Source: Bacillus nitratireducens (GTDB taxonomy: Bacteria > Bacillota > Bacilli > Bacillales > Bacillaceae_G). Taken from it: 64,000 nt of DNA. The notes under the pieces are model-generated. The model had not been told where the DNA came from. It searched no databases and saw only the letters and a program-made list of their open reading frames with translations. Positions 16,711 to 25,105 of this stretch are shown one piece after another. The stretch covers positions 62,001-126,000 of the forward strand of contig NZ_MAOC01000027.1 of assembly GCF_001884135.1 (NCBI RefSeq). Reading direction: 5' to 3'. The position numbers and the translations under genes are program-made. Positions within the stretch are counted from its first letter, which is position 1. Every line of letters starts with the position of its first letter.

Positions 16711-17241
16711 ATGTTTACATCTATTACATATTTACAATCGGGGAATAACAAACAACAAAAAATATATGATGTTTTGAATGAGCTAAACATAATGGAGGAT
16801 TTAGCTTTATATAGCCCAGTTCTTTGCGGGACAATCCCTATAAGAATTGATACTCCTCAATCTGACTTAGATATTGTAATGGAAGTATATAACTTTGATG
16901 TTTTTGAGCAGGAAATGAGATCTTTATATGGCTCTTATGAAGGATTCAAAATAAAAAAGAAAAAAATTAAAGGTACTGAATCGATAAAGGTGAATTTTAA
17001 ATTTGAAGGTTTTGATTTTGAATTATTCGCTCAGCCTAAGCCAGTGCGTAACCAAAATGCATATAGACATATGATAGTAGAGCACATGCTATTAATGCAG
17101 CATCCGCATATAAGGGAAGAAATTATTCGCTTAAAAGATCAAGGGCTAAAAACAGAACCGGCTTTTGCTCAAGTATTAAACATTGACGGTGATCCCTATA
17201 AAGAACTTATTTTATTAGGACAGGAAATGAGATTATGGTAA
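16711..17241 (+). CDS. DUF4269 nucleotidyltransferase-fold protein
   Basis: 176 residues. CGTIPIRIDTPQSDLDIVMEV (residues 35-55) carries a G-[ST]-x9-D-x-D-like nucleotidyltransferase signature. A third acidic position lies in FDFELFAQP near residue 107. This architecture is DUF4269, a family of minimal nucleotidyltransferase-like proteins with unknown substrate. Conservation of both Asp residues suggests it could be active. GGAGAG lies 8 bases before the ATG. The gene is single and ends at a bidirectional terminator. Confidence 0.75.
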   Translation: MFTSITYLQSGNNKQQKIYDVLNELNIMEDLALYSPVLCGTIPIRIDTPQSDLDIVMEVYNFDVFEQEMRSLYGSYEGFKIKKKKIKGTESIKVNFKFEGFDFELFAQPKPVRNQNAYRHMIVEHMLLMQHPHIREEIIRLKDQGLKTEPAFAQVLNIDGDPYKELILLGQEMRLW

Positions 17242-17252
17242 AAAAGGCACAT

Positions 17253-17286
17253 AAAAAATCCTCTTTATAAAAAGAGGATTTTTTTA
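17253..17286. terminator. Bidirectional terminator
   Basis: AAATCCTCTT and AAGAGGATTT form the stem, with A6 to the left and T7 to the right. It is shared by the DUF4269 gene and the convergent MocR gene ending at 17287. Confidence 0.9.
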
Positions 17287-18720
17287 TTATGCCATTAACT
17301 TACGAATCAAATTACTTACTATAATAATACCTTGAGTAATTTGTTCAGGGGAAGAATACCCATAAGATAAACGTATAAACTGATCTGATTCTTCCTCATA
17401 AATACGTCCCGGGTTAATAAGAACTCCCTTTGATTGAGCCTCTGAAAATAGTTTTTTCATCGAAATGTTAGGCACCACCCTTAGCCATATAAAAAATCCA
17501 CCACTAGGGATATCCCATGTAGTAATGTCAGCGCAGTACGTATTTAGTGCTTGTATCATTATTCGTCTTCGTTCTTTTAGGTGAATCCTTACGTTCGCTA
17601 CGTGATCCTCATAACCCCCTTTACTTAACCATTCCGTCGCAACTCTTTGAGATAAAGAACTTGATCCATAGTCAGTTTGCATTTTTATATCTGACAATCT
17701 CTCGATAACAGGCTCTGGTCCGATGATCCATCCAATTCTAAGTCCTGGGCTAAGTGTTTTAGATAGACTACCGATATATAATACATGTCCATGTTTATCC
17801 ATCGACTTTAAAGGAGGAGGCGGTAGGTCATCAATCCATAATTCACGGTAAATATCATCTTCAATGATAGGCAATTGTTCTTTTTCACATATTTTTAGTA
17901 TTTCTTTTCGTCGATCCTCGGACATTAATACACCCGTCGGATTTTGAAAACAAGGAATCGAATATAAAATATTTTTCTTTTGACTATAATTAATTCTTCT
18001 TAACAAATCATTAGGGATAATTCCATGTTGATCCATCTGTATTCCAGAAAGGTGAATATTAGCCGATTGAAATACGTGAAGAGAATATAAGTAAGAAGGC
18101 CGTTCAAGTAAAACAGTTGACTCTCTATGTAAAAGACCGATTGATATTAATTGTAATGCCTGTAATGCACCAGAGACTATTAATATAGAACTCGGTGATG
18201 TATTTATTCCAAATGATTTTACATAATTACTTATTGCTTCACGTAAAGGGAGATATCCTTTTTGTTCTTCATATCCGAAATAATCTAGTTCCTCACATAC
18301 GTTACGCATAATGAATTGCATAGTTTCTAATGGGAAAAGATGCGGTGCAAGTTCTCCTTTACTAAGATGAATCAATTTTTTATTTGCTTCTGCTTCATTA
18401 ATCTCTCGGACCATTAGCTTACTTGGCTTATGAATACCAGCTTTTACATATTCACTCCAATCGGGCGGGGGATTGGTAGCTAATAATGACCATGTATTAT
18501 TTATTACAATTGTTCCCGACCCGATTTGCCCTTGAATTAAACCATCTGCCATAAGTTCTTCTAGTGCAGTTATTACAGTACTACGATTTACATGAAATAA
18601 TTTCGCTAACTGCCGCTGGCTAGGAAGCTTACTTCCAATCGGCCATTCTCCATATTCAATTTTTCCTTTCATATAGTCTATTATTTGCCGATATTTAGGC
18701 AGTTTTTTATCAGTAGACAT
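17287..18720 (-). CDS. MocR/GabR-type regulator: GntR winged helix fused to a PLP aminotransferase-like domain
   Basis: 477 residues from ATG 18720, which has GAGGGAG 9 bases upstream; ATG 18801 would add 27 unrelated residues. The N-terminal GntR helix-turn-helix is PKYRQIIDYMKGKIEYGEWPIGSKLPSQRQLAKLFHVNRSTVITAL. The aminotransferase fold I domain follows with the PLP-lysine in GSLSKTLSPGLRIGWI and the Asp of PIIEDDIYRELW. MocR proteins use PLP to sense an amino-acid-like ligand and regulate an adjacent gene. The EamA exporter gene starts 157 bases away on the opposite strand and is the likely target. Confidence 0.88.
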   Translation of the reverse strand: MSTDKKLPKYRQIIDYMKGKIEYGEWPIGSKLPSQRQLAKLFHVNRSTVITALEELMADGLIQGQIGSGTIVINNTWSLLATNPPPDWSEYVKAGIHKPSKLMVREINEAEANKKLIHLSKGELAPHLFPLETMQFIMRNVCEELDYFGYEEQKGYLPLREAISNYVKSFGINTSPSSILIVSGALQALQLISIGLLHRESTVLLERPSYLYSLHVFQSANIHLSGIQMDQHGIIPNDLLRRINYSQKKNILYSIPCFQNPTGVLMSEDRRKEILKICEKEQLPIIEDDIYRELWIDDLPPPPLKSMDKHGHVLYIGSLSKTLSPGLRIGWIIGPEPVIERLSDIKMQTDYGSSSLSQRVATEWLSKGGYEDHVANVRIHLKERRRIMIQALNTYCADITTWDIPSGGFFIWLRVVPNISMKKLFSEAQSKGVLINPGRIYEEESDQFIRLSYGYSSPEQITQGIIIVSNLIRKLMA

Positions 18721-18876
18721 ATTAAAAACTCCCTCATTCATTTTAAAAATGCAAAGTGGTTGGTTTTTTCGAGGAATAACTGGTTGAAGACATTGTATCA
18801 ACTATTAAATATGATGAAAAGAAATAATTGGTAATTAGAAAATGGCTGGTTTATTGGAGAGGGAGAGAGAGAAAGT

Positions 18877-19788
18877 ATGCATAATAAAAAATGGGATTTT
18901 CGTATTGTATGTGCTCACATTTTTACGATTATTATATGGGGAACAGCTTTTCCAGGAATTCGGATGGGGCTTGAAGCTTACACGCCTGAACACCTCACAT
19001 TGCTACGATTACTAATCGCTTCTTTAATTCTTTTTCTGTTTTCACTTATATACAAATTACGTTTACCTGATTTGAAAGATATTCCAGTAATATTTATATT
19101 TGGCGCTCTGGGATTTACGATTTATCATATTGCACTCAACTACGGTGAAAAGAGTGTGAATGCTGTACCTGCTAGTTTCATTGTATCGATAACACCGATA
19201 TTAACGGCAATTCTTGCTTCTGTTTTTTTGAATGAAAAAATGAAATTTAATGGTTGGATCGGTGGTGTAATTAGTTTGATAGGAATTGCTTTTTTATCAT
19301 TAAGTCAAGGTGATTCTATTCAATTGAATAGTGGGGTATTACTTATATTATTAGCGGCATTTTCAGAAAGTCTATTTTTCGTTTTCCAAAAGTCTTATTT
19401 AAAAAAGTACGGTTTCTTACCATTTACAATATATACAATTTGGTCTGGTACGGTATGTATGCTTATTTTTTTGCCCGGGATTTATGAAGAAATCGTAGCA
19501 GCTCCTATAGAAATTACTTTGAGTGTTATATATTTAGGTGTGTTCCCGACAGTACTTCCATATATTGCATTAGCGTATATTACATCCCATTCCGGTGCTT
19601 CTGAGGCAACAAGTTCTCTATATTTAACACCAGTTACTGCATGTTTTATTGCTTGGGTATGGTTAGGCGAGGTACCAACCTTTGTTTCGATTGTTGGAGG
19701 GATAGTTACTATACTTGGAGTTGTGATTGCTCATTTAACATTTAATAAAGATGATTATAAGCAAATTGAGCGTGAAAAAGTATGGTAA
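18877..19788 (+). CDS. EamA/DMT-family metabolite exporter
   Basis: 303 residues with ten predicted helices arranged as two EamA repeats. The first has WGTAFPGIRMGLEAYTPEHLTLLRLLIASLIL and later ALNYGEKSVNAVPASFIVSITPILTAI. The second has LGVFPTVLPYIALAYITSHSGASEATSSLYLTPV, the typical end-of-repeat motif. Such proteins export amino acids or other small metabolites. Control by the divergent MocR regulator is likely: TGGTTG occurs twice (18757-18762 and 18781-18786) and TGGCTGGTT once (18843-18851) in the shared region. GGAGAGGGAG precedes the ATG. Confidence 0.87.
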   Translation: MHNKKWDFRIVCAHIFTIIIWGTAFPGIRMGLEAYTPEHLTLLRLLIASLILFLFSLIYKLRLPDLKDIPVIFIFGALGFTIYHIALNYGEKSVNAVPASFIVSITPILTAILASVFLNEKMKFNGWIGGVISLIGIAFLSLSQGDSIQLNSGVLLILLAAFSESLFFVFQKSYLKKYGFLPFTIYTIWSGTVCMLIFLPGIYEEIVAAPIEITLSVIYLGVFPTVLPYIALAYITSHSGASEATSSLYLTPVTACFIAWVWLGEVPTFVSIVGGIVTILGVVIAHLTFNKDDYKQIEREKVW

Positions 19789-19869
19789 GACATTCTTACG
19801 AGTATTTGCAATTTGAATGCAAAATTTCGGATTAATAACAGGCTTTCAATTCAATAAATATAGTGAAAA

Positions 19870-19956
19870 AGATTTATATTAAAATCAGCTAGTCCAATAT
19901 TTGTACGAGATTTAATTAAACTGTTAGATCATTTATCTGCAAAAGAACTAGCATAA
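19870..19956 (+). pseudogene. C-terminal gene remnant of unknown family
   Basis: After an in-frame TGA the + strand reads KRFILKSASPIFVRDLIKLLDHLSAKELA and stops at a TAA inside the 5' arm of a canonical terminator. A short amphipathic C-terminus that close to a terminator suggests the end of a deleted gene; helix-rich regulators such as MarR proteins often end this way. The length is too short for assignment. Confidence 0.35.
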
Positions 19957-19970
19957 TGCTAGTTCTTTTT
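19942..19970 (+). terminator. Rho-independent terminator
   Basis: AAGAACTAGC and GCTAGTTCTT form the stem around ATAAT, followed by TTTAT. It lies ~150 bases after the EamA gene. Confidence 0.85.
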
Positions 19971-20070
19971 ATCAATACATTACTCACCATTAATATTTGC
20001 TTAGAATTGTATAGATTTAAATTTTTTCCACATATACATAATTATCTTACCTATGAAAGGAGTGCATTTC

Positions 20071-20994
20071 TTGGAGAAGGTTTTATTTTTTGGAGACCCA
20101 GGTATTGATGATTCGTTTGCAATTATGTATGGCTTACTGCATCCTGAAATTGAAATTGTTGGTATCGTAACTGGATATGGAAATGTTGAACATATACATG
20201 CCGCTCATAATGCCGCATATATTTTGCAGTTAGCAAACAGACTAGATATTCCTGTAATTAGCGGAGCAACAAAACCACTTACAAATGAAATTACAACGTA
20301 TTACCCTGAAATTCATGGACCAGAAGGATTAGGACCCATACATGTACCGGAAAGTGTGTTATCCATTCCGATATACAATTTTGGTAGTATTGCTTCGATT
20401 CTTGTAAAGTATGGAGAAGATCTAACAATTGTCGATGTAGGAAGATCTACCTCGTTAGCAATTGCGTTTAATTTATGGAACGACTTGATGTTAAATGTAA
20501 AAGGAATTTATTTTATGGGTGGTGTCTTTTTAGAAGCAGGGAATGTTACTCCATTAGCAGAGGCAAACGTGTACGGAGATCCTATAGCAAGTCAAATTGT
20601 ATTTCAGCAAGCGAAAAATATAACGTTATTCCCTTTAAATGTAACAAATAAAACGGTTTTAACCCCAAGTGTATTTACTTATATTTTAGCTAATACAAAA
20701 AATCCATTTAAACCGATTATGAAACCCATGTACGATTATTATTTATCAGCATACCAAAAGCTCAATCCATCTATTGAAGGACCATTATTACACGATGTAC
20801 TTGCTATAAGCGGTTTGGTGAATCCTACTTTTTTAAATTACACATCCCGAAAAGTGACTGTGGATATATGCGGTGAAACGAAGGGACAAACTTTTGCTGA
20901 TTTTCGCCCACACTCTAAATCTGAAGGGGCTCGTATAGCGTTACAATTAGATGAGGAAAAATTTATTCAGGATTTTATGAAAATCATGTTATAA
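20071..20994 (+). CDS. Nucleoside hydrolase (inosine-uridine preferring type)
   Basis: 307 residues from TTG 20071, where AAAGGAG lies 8 bases upstream; ATG 20053 overlaps that site. The calcium-binding signature is FFGDPGIDDSFAIMYGLLHPEIEIVGI (Asp 9, 13 and 14), a slight variant of D-T-D-P-G-x-D-D. FMGGVFLEAGNVTPLAEANVYGDP supplies the Asn/Glu/Asn substrate residues. LLHDVLAISGLVNP supplies the catalytic His and the fourth metal Asp. The enzyme would cleave the N-glycosidic bond of nucleosides to release ribose and base. It is single, followed by a spermidine-acetyltransferase-like gene. Confidence 0.88.
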   Translation: MEKVLFFGDPGIDDSFAIMYGLLHPEIEIVGIVTGYGNVEHIHAAHNAAYILQLANRLDIPVISGATKPLTNEITTYYPEIHGPEGLGPIHVPESVLSIPIYNFGSIASILVKYGEDLTIVDVGRSTSLAIAFNLWNDLMLNVKGIYFMGGVFLEAGNVTPLAEANVYGDPIASQIVFQQAKNITLFPLNVTNKTVLTPSVFTYILANTKNPFKPIMKPMYDYYLSAYQKLNPSIEGPLLHDVLAISGLVNPTFLNYTSRKVTVDICGETKGQTFADFRPHSKSEGARIALQLDEEKFIQDFMKIML

Positions 20995-21071
20995 GTTGAT
21001 GTCGAAAAAGGGAATCATTTCACTCCGTTGAATATAAAAGATAAATTCTCTTTTTAAAGGAGCTTAAAATA

Positions 21072-21536
21072 GTGAACGTCCAATTAAAAATTGTTACGAG
21101 AGAAAATTGGGAAGATGCATTAAAGTTACAAGTTAAAGAAAATCAAATGCAATTTGTTCCGGCAGTGGCAGTATCACTTGCTAAAGTATACATAAAACCA
21201 GATGGTGAAAATGTCGAATATATTCCATTCGCTATATATGATGGTGACCTTATAGTCGGTTTTATTATGCATGCTTTTGTACGTGAGTCAACAGATATGT
21301 ATTGGATTAACGGATTTATCGTTGATGAAAAAGAGCAAGGAAAAGGATATGGAAAAGCTGCATTACAGGAAATCATTAACTTAATAAAAAATAACTTTAA
21401 AGAGTGTGAGGAAATTAGATTAACTGTTCATAAAGATAATATTTCTGCAAAGAAACTATATGAATGTTATGGTTTTAAACCGTTAGGAAATGTATATGAC
21501 GGTGAGGAAGTATATCGCTTATTGTTGTTGAAATAA
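21072..21536 (+). CDS. GNAT acetyltransferase, spermine/spermidine acetyltransferase-like (BltD type)
   Basis: 154 residues from GTG 21072 with AAAGGAG 9 bases upstream. The order is the usual GNAT fold: VTRENWEDALKLQVKENQMQFVP, a substrate-facing YDGDLIVGFIMHAF, WINGFIVDEKEQGKGYGKAALQEII with the acetyl-CoA loop Q-G-K-G-Y-G-K (~95-101), and LTVHKDNISAKKLYECYGFKPLG. The overall layout recalls Bacillus BltD/PaiA polyamine acetyltransferases, but substrate is inferred only from similarity of layout. Confidence 0.78.
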   Translation: MNVQLKIVTRENWEDALKLQVKENQMQFVPAVAVSLAKVYIKPDGENVEYIPFAIYDGDLIVGFIMHAFVRESTDMYWINGFIVDEKEQGKGYGKAALQEIINLIKNNFKECEEIRLTVHKDNISAKKLYECYGFKPLGNVYDGEEVYRLLLLK

Positions 21537-21584
21537 AGATGTACTGTTTTGAATAAAGTTACATCTTGTATTTATAGTGAACAG

Positions 21585-21742
21585 GCAAAGAACATCTAGA
21601 ATTGAAAGATCGATTAAGAAACTGTTTGGAAACAATAAGTTGTTCCGTTAAAGGGTCAAATTGCGGAGAATTGGTTGTACCAATTCATATAAATTATCAC
21701 AAATTGAATTCACGCAATTATTTTAACATTTTATTATAAAAC
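21585..21742 (+). pseudogene. Possible regulator C-terminal remnant
   Basis: The + strand reads EHLELKDRLRNCLETISCSVKGSNCGELVV and runs to TAA 21742 with no start codon or ribosome site. The amphipathic helix followed by Cys-x-x-x-x-x-Cys-like spacing resembles the dimerisation helix and ligand loop of some MerR-family proteins. This is a suggestion only; the rest of the gene is missing. Confidence 0.3.
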
Positions 21743-21797
21743 AGTATTTATATATACTTAAACTATCATTAATAAAAACATCAATGGAGGAACTAAT

Positions 21798-22367
21798 ATG
21801 AAAGAGAGCAATAAAAAAGAGTTGTCACTAGAGCAACGTGAAGAATTACTACAAACATTGAAAGATCGTTTTGAGAATAATATGAACCGTCATAAAGGTT
21901 TAGAATGGGCTAATGTTCAAGAAAGGCTGAATGCTAATACTGAAAAATTGTGGTCGCTTAATGAAATGGAAAGAACTGGTGGAGAACCTGATGTTGTAGA
22001 TTTTGATAAAGAAAAAAGCGAATACATTTTTTATGATTGTTCAGCAGAAAGTCCTAAAGGTCGTAGAAGTGTTTGTTATGACCTTGAAGCGCTAGAATCA
22101 AGAAAGAAACATAAACCAGAAAATAACGCTATTGATATGGCAACTAGTATGGGCATTGAACTATTAACGGAAGAAGAATATCGGGCGTTGCAAAATCTCG
22201 GGAATTTCGATTTAAAGACATCGAGTTGGGTGCAAACACCTTCTGATATTAGAGAACTTGGAGGTGCCCTTTTTTGCGATTATCGCTTTGGACACGTCTT
22301 TGTGTATCACAATGGGGCAGAATCTTACTATGCCGCAAGAGGCTTTCGTGGTTCGTTAAGAGTCTAA
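21798..22367 (+). CDS. DUF4256 family protein
   Basis: 189 residues, recognised as DUF4256: LLQTLKDRFENNMNRHKGLEWANVQERL, GGEPDVVDFDKEKSEYIFYDCSAESPKGRRSVCYD, and WVQTPSDIRELGGALFCDYRFGHVFVYHNGAESYYAARGFRGSLRV at the C-terminus. The family is common in Bacteroidetes and Firmicutes and has no known activity. Conserved Glu, Asp, His and Cys positions suggest an enzyme. GGAGG lies 8 bases before the ATG. Confidence 0.78.
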   Translation: MKESNKKELSLEQREELLQTLKDRFENNMNRHKGLEWANVQERLNANTEKLWSLNEMERTGGEPDVVDFDKEKSEYIFYDCSAESPKGRRSVCYDLEALESRKKHKPENNAIDMATSMGIELLTEEEYRALQNLGNFDLKTSSWVQTPSDIRELGGALFCDYRFGHVFVYHNGAESYYAARGFRGSLRV

Positions 22368-22519
22368 AATTTGTACAGGCAGGTAAATTTGAAGTAGAGA
22401 ATAGATTTGCTTATGGAATAGTAGTGATTGCATACTTTAGCTACGGCTTCGATTTTGAGGCCGCAAAGAATAGGGCTAATCGAACCTTATTGTAAAAGAA
22501 TGAATCAACTAAAAATAGC

Positions 22520-22565
22520 AAGAGTATGTTTCGATGATTTATTTTCATAAACATACTCTTTTTTA
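22520..22565 (+). terminator. Rho-independent terminator
   Basis: AAGAGTATGTTT and AAACATACTCTT form a 12-bp stem, followed by TTTTTAG. The 150 bases between the DUF4256 stop and this hairpin contain a frame ending in FEAAKNRANRTLL that may be another decayed C-terminus. Confidence 0.85.
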
Positions 22566-22597
22566 GAATCGTTTATCAAAAATATTAGTTTCAATTA

Positions 22598-22704
22598 AAT
22601 TGTAAACTAGAAGATGTAAAATGTTATCTTCTAGTTATTAATAATGTTCATCCATATGAAGCACCTATGATTAATATTATCCCGCTTTTAAATGACAATT
22701 TTTG
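22598..22704 (+). pseudogene. C-terminal remnant of a NIF3/YqfO-like (CutA-fold) protein
   Basis: The open frame reads NCKLEDVKCYLLVINNVHPYEAPMINIIPLLN and stops at TGA 22704. The HPYE-x-P-x-x-x-I-x-P-L signature is the C-terminal motif of the small NIF3-related proteins and the CutA-like domain of YqfO. No start or ribosome site lies upstream, where a terminator occurs instead, so only the tail of the gene survives. Confidence 0.5.
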
Positions 22705-22740
22705 AGCAAGTATAAAGTGAATGATTAGGAGGAATACAAA

Positions 22741-23187
22741 ATGAAAAGTAAATTCCATCATATTGTACGAGCTATCATGATAAAAGATGAAAAATTACTA
22801 GTTGCTGAATACATAGGACATCACTATTTTTTACCCGGAGGCCATGTTGAAATTGGGGAATCAGCAGAGAATGCACTAATAAGAGAGTTACGCGAAGAAC
22901 TTGGAGTAACTTGCAGTATAAAACAATTTTTAGGTGTCATAGAAAATAAATGGCAAGCTAAAGAAACCCTCCACCATGAAATTAACCACATTTTTGAAAT
23001 AGATTCAAATGAGTTGAAATCAGATTTTACTCCAATATCTAAAGAGTCCCATTTAGTATTTCACTGGATTGATTTTACTAAAGAAAATATAAACTCCTAT
23101 ACAATAATGCCGACACCTTCAGTAAAAGAATTACTAGAAAGAAAATTAAGTGATGAACTATTAACTTGCTGGATTAGTAACTTTTAG
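22741..23187 (+). CDS. NUDIX hydrolase
   Basis: 148 residues. The Nudix box is [24 protein letters not shown] (residues 37-60), with the G-x5-E-x7-R-E-x-x-E-E-x-G-hydrophobic pattern complete. The remainder, with [10 protein letters not shown] and a late LVFHWIDF, is typical of small ADP-ribose or nucleotide pyrophosphohydrolases of Bacillus. The substrate cannot be told. AGGAGG lies 7 bases before the ATG. It is monocistronic, ~200 bases upstream of the Cys-rich peptide gene. Confidence 0.85.
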   Translation: MKSKFHHIVRAIMIKDEKLLVAEYIGHHYFLPGGHVEIGESAENALIRELREELGVTCSIKQFLGVIENKWQAKETLHHEINHIFEIDSNELKSDFTPISKESHLVFHWIDFTKENINSYTIMPTPSVKELLERKLSDELLTCWISNF

Positions 23188-23386
23188 TTATCTCTATTTA
23201 TATTAATTCCGTCCACTAAAAGAATGTAAAGAAAATAGGCTCATGAACAAGGTACATCACCTAGTGTAAAGTCATATTTTGTTGATGTACGCATTTAGTC
23301 TATAGCCTTATTTCTACTTTATTTTTAAAAGGAAATAAACTTAAAGATATGGACGGAATTTACATTTGTAAATGGAGGGTTTCATA

Positions 23387-23647
23387 ATGAATGAGTTTCA
23401 ACAAGAACTACAAGCGTTAAACCTTAATGCTTATCAACCTGGTAATGTTGTGTATTGGGATCAGCAACAAAATCAATATCCATATTATTACATCCAAGAC
23501 GATGCACGTCGTTGTGGCGGATGCGGTGGACGTTGTGGTGGCTGTGGTGGTCGCTGTGGTGGTTGTGGCGGCGGACGTTGCGGTGGTTGTGTAGGTTGTG
23601 TTGGTTGTTTCAGCTGTTCTAATTGCTGGAACTGGTGGATTATTTAA
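23387..23647 (+). CDS. Heterocycloanthracin/sonorensin-family Cys-rich bacteriocin precursor
   Basis: 86 residues from ATG 23387 with GGAGGG 8 bases upstream. The leader MNEFQQELQALNLNAYQPG continues to about residue 45 with a Gln/Tyr-rich stretch. Then comes a core of CGG repeats broken by Arg, ending CVGCVGCFSCSNCWNWWII, with 12 Cys in all. This is the layout of heterocycloanthracin precursors (TIGR03601), described in B. anthracis and B. cereus as substrates of a cyclodehydratase/dehydrogenase that converts Cys to thiazoles. Those modification genes are unlinked in described strains, and none is in this window. A terminator follows. Confidence 0.88.
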   Translation: MNEFQQELQALNLNAYQPGNVVYWDQQQNQYPYYYIQDDARRCGGCGGRCGGCGGRCGGCGGGRCGGCVGCVGCFSCSNCWNWWII

Positions 23648-23665
23648 GTACAGAATAATATTTCA

Positions 23666-23730
23666 CATGAAAGAAAAGTGTAAATACCAGTTTATGTTGT
23701 GTTAACGCTTTTCTTTCATGCTATCATTTT
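23666..23730 (+). terminator. Terminator of the bacteriocin precursor gene
   Basis: CATGAAAGAAAAG and CTTTTCTTTCATG form a 13-bp stem with a long loop, followed within 8 bases by ATTTTTTC. Confidence 0.75.
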
Positions 23731-23758
23731 TTCGTTTTCATTTTAGGGGGAAATTTAT

Positions 23759-24787
23759 TTGTACAAATATGAGAAATTAATTTCATGGGTAGAAAATATT
23801 AAAGAAACAAATCAAAGTTCTGCGGCTGCACTTTGTATTATGAAAGATAATAAAATTGTACTAGAGCACTATAGTGGAAAGCATTCAAATTCTCCTATTA
23901 GTAAAAAAGTAAACATATCTTCACAGTTCAATGTCGCTTCCGCAAGAAAAAGCTATTTAGGATTAATGGTAGCTTATGCAGTTTATGAGGGGAAAATAAA
24001 ATCTCTTGATGACGAGGTAGTAAATTATTTAAAAAAACATGATCCTTCATTACTCGGTAAGACAACGATAAGACACTTAGTAACTCATTCACACGGTTTA
24101 AATGAAACCGATGAGGGGACAGTTTTTCGTGAATTTGAGCCGGGACAAGCTTGGGCGTACAGAGATATTAATGTAAGAATGGTAACGCAGCTTATTTATC
24201 AGCTGTATAATAAGAGTTTTCCTGAATTATTAAAGGAGCGTGTATTCCTACCTGCCAACTTCAATGAAACTAGATGGAGAATTGAGCATGATGAAAATTT
24301 AGTTAAGGTTATTGTAAATCCAAATGAAGATGCTGTAGAAAGTGTCGGTGCAGTAGATGACGGATCCGAGAAAAATTTATTTGTCTCTGCGAGAGAATTT
24401 GCATACTGGGGGAACCTGCATTTAAATAACGGGTACTTAAATGGTAAACAAATTGTGCCAAAAGAAGTTATAGAACTTGCTACAAGCATACAAAGTCCAG
24501 CGTATAAAAATAAAGAACTACCTCAAAACGGGTTGTTTTGGTTCGTTCAAAATGAACCTGCTTTACTTAGCGAACTTGGTGAGCGAGTTCCGAAAGGTTC
24601 CTATCAAATATTAGGAATTACAGGACCCACGATATTAGTCATTCCAGAATATAATGTCGTCGTTGCTAAAATGTACAATAAAAGATACAACTATGGTGGA
24701 GACAATTATTTATATTATTTACGTGAATTTAGCAATTTAGTCGCTGATGCATTTAGTAGCAGTATAAATAATACGATTAGGGCATAA
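23759..24787 (+). CDS. Serine hydrolase of the beta-lactamase/penicillin-binding (class C) family
   Basis: 342 residues from TTG 23759 with GGGGG 8 bases upstream. The SxxK motif is SARK in FNVASARKSYLG near residue 60. The second motif position has YRD in WAYRDINVRM instead of the usual YxN. HSHGLNETDEG and a C-terminal VPKGSYQILGITG complete the fold. It has no signal peptide, so a cytoplasmic esterase or amidase role is more likely than cell-wall work. It lies directly after the bacteriocin precursor but has its own start region and follows a terminator. A functional link is unproven. Confidence 0.78.
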   Translation: MYKYEKLISWVENIKETNQSSAAALCIMKDNKIVLEHYSGKHSNSPISKKVNISSQFNVASARKSYLGLMVAYAVYEGKIKSLDDEVVNYLKKHDPSLLGKTTIRHLVTHSHGLNETDEGTVFREFEPGQAWAYRDINVRMVTQLIYQLYNKSFPELLKERVFLPANFNETRWRIEHDENLVKVIVNPNEDAVESVGAVDDGSEKNLFVSAREFAYWGNLHLNNGYLNGKQIVPKEVIELATSIQSPAYKNKELPQNGLFWFVQNEPALLSELGERVPKGSYQILGITGPTILVIPEYNVVVAKMYNKRYNYGGDNYLYYLREFSNLVADAFSSSINNTIRA

Positions 24788-24818
24788 CTACTCCTATAAT
24801 AAAAAGGAGTGAACAATA

Positions 24819-24962
24819 ATGAAAAATGAAGTGAATAAAAATAAAAAACAAAACATAAAGGATGTAAACACAGAACAAAATGCGATTTATAGCGATCCGA
24901 AAGATGCAGCAAATATGCAAACTGTACCGCAACCGAAAGACTTCGAGGAAGTTGAATATTAA
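24819..24962 (+). CDS. Small hydrophilic 47-residue protein
   Basis: ATG 24819 follows AAAAAGGAGTG at 7 bases, an excellent ribosome site 30 bases after the serine-hydrolase stop. The peptide begins MKNEVNKNKKQNIKDVNTEQ, continues with DPKDAANMQTVPQPKD and ends FEEVEY. It is very hydrophilic, lacks Cys and Trp, and resembles the many small spore or stress proteins of Bacillus in composition, but no family can be named. It is probably co-transcribed with the hydrolase; the terminator at 25106 ends the unit. Confidence 0.65.
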   Translation: MKNEVNKNKKQNIKDVNTEQNAIYSDPKDAANMQTVPQPKDFEEVEY

Positions 24963-25105
24963 TTTTCTCTCCGACTTATTTATGAAAGAAAAATACGTCT
25001 TAAGTCTCATCACTTTCAGCAAATTATTTGATAACATATATACATAAGCATTTGAAAATGTCTTATCTTAACAAAGCTTTCTTTAAATACATCCGTATAT
25101 AACCT

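Noticed and set aside
22274-22495. A 73-codon + strand frame overlapping the end of the DUF4256 gene
   Set aside because: Its first half is an alternative frame of DUF4256 and it has no ribosome site. The second half may be a decayed tail.
23510-23620. GGC/TGT-rich short repeats that look like a microsatellite or CRISPR-like repeat
   Set aside because: They are codons of the Cys-Gly core of the bacteriocin precursor, with ribosome site, start and terminator in place.
24715-25037. Two - strand frames of 65 and 86 codons overlapping the small hydrophilic gene
   Set aside because: Phe/Leu-rich antisense shadows without ribosome sites; the + strand gene explains the region.
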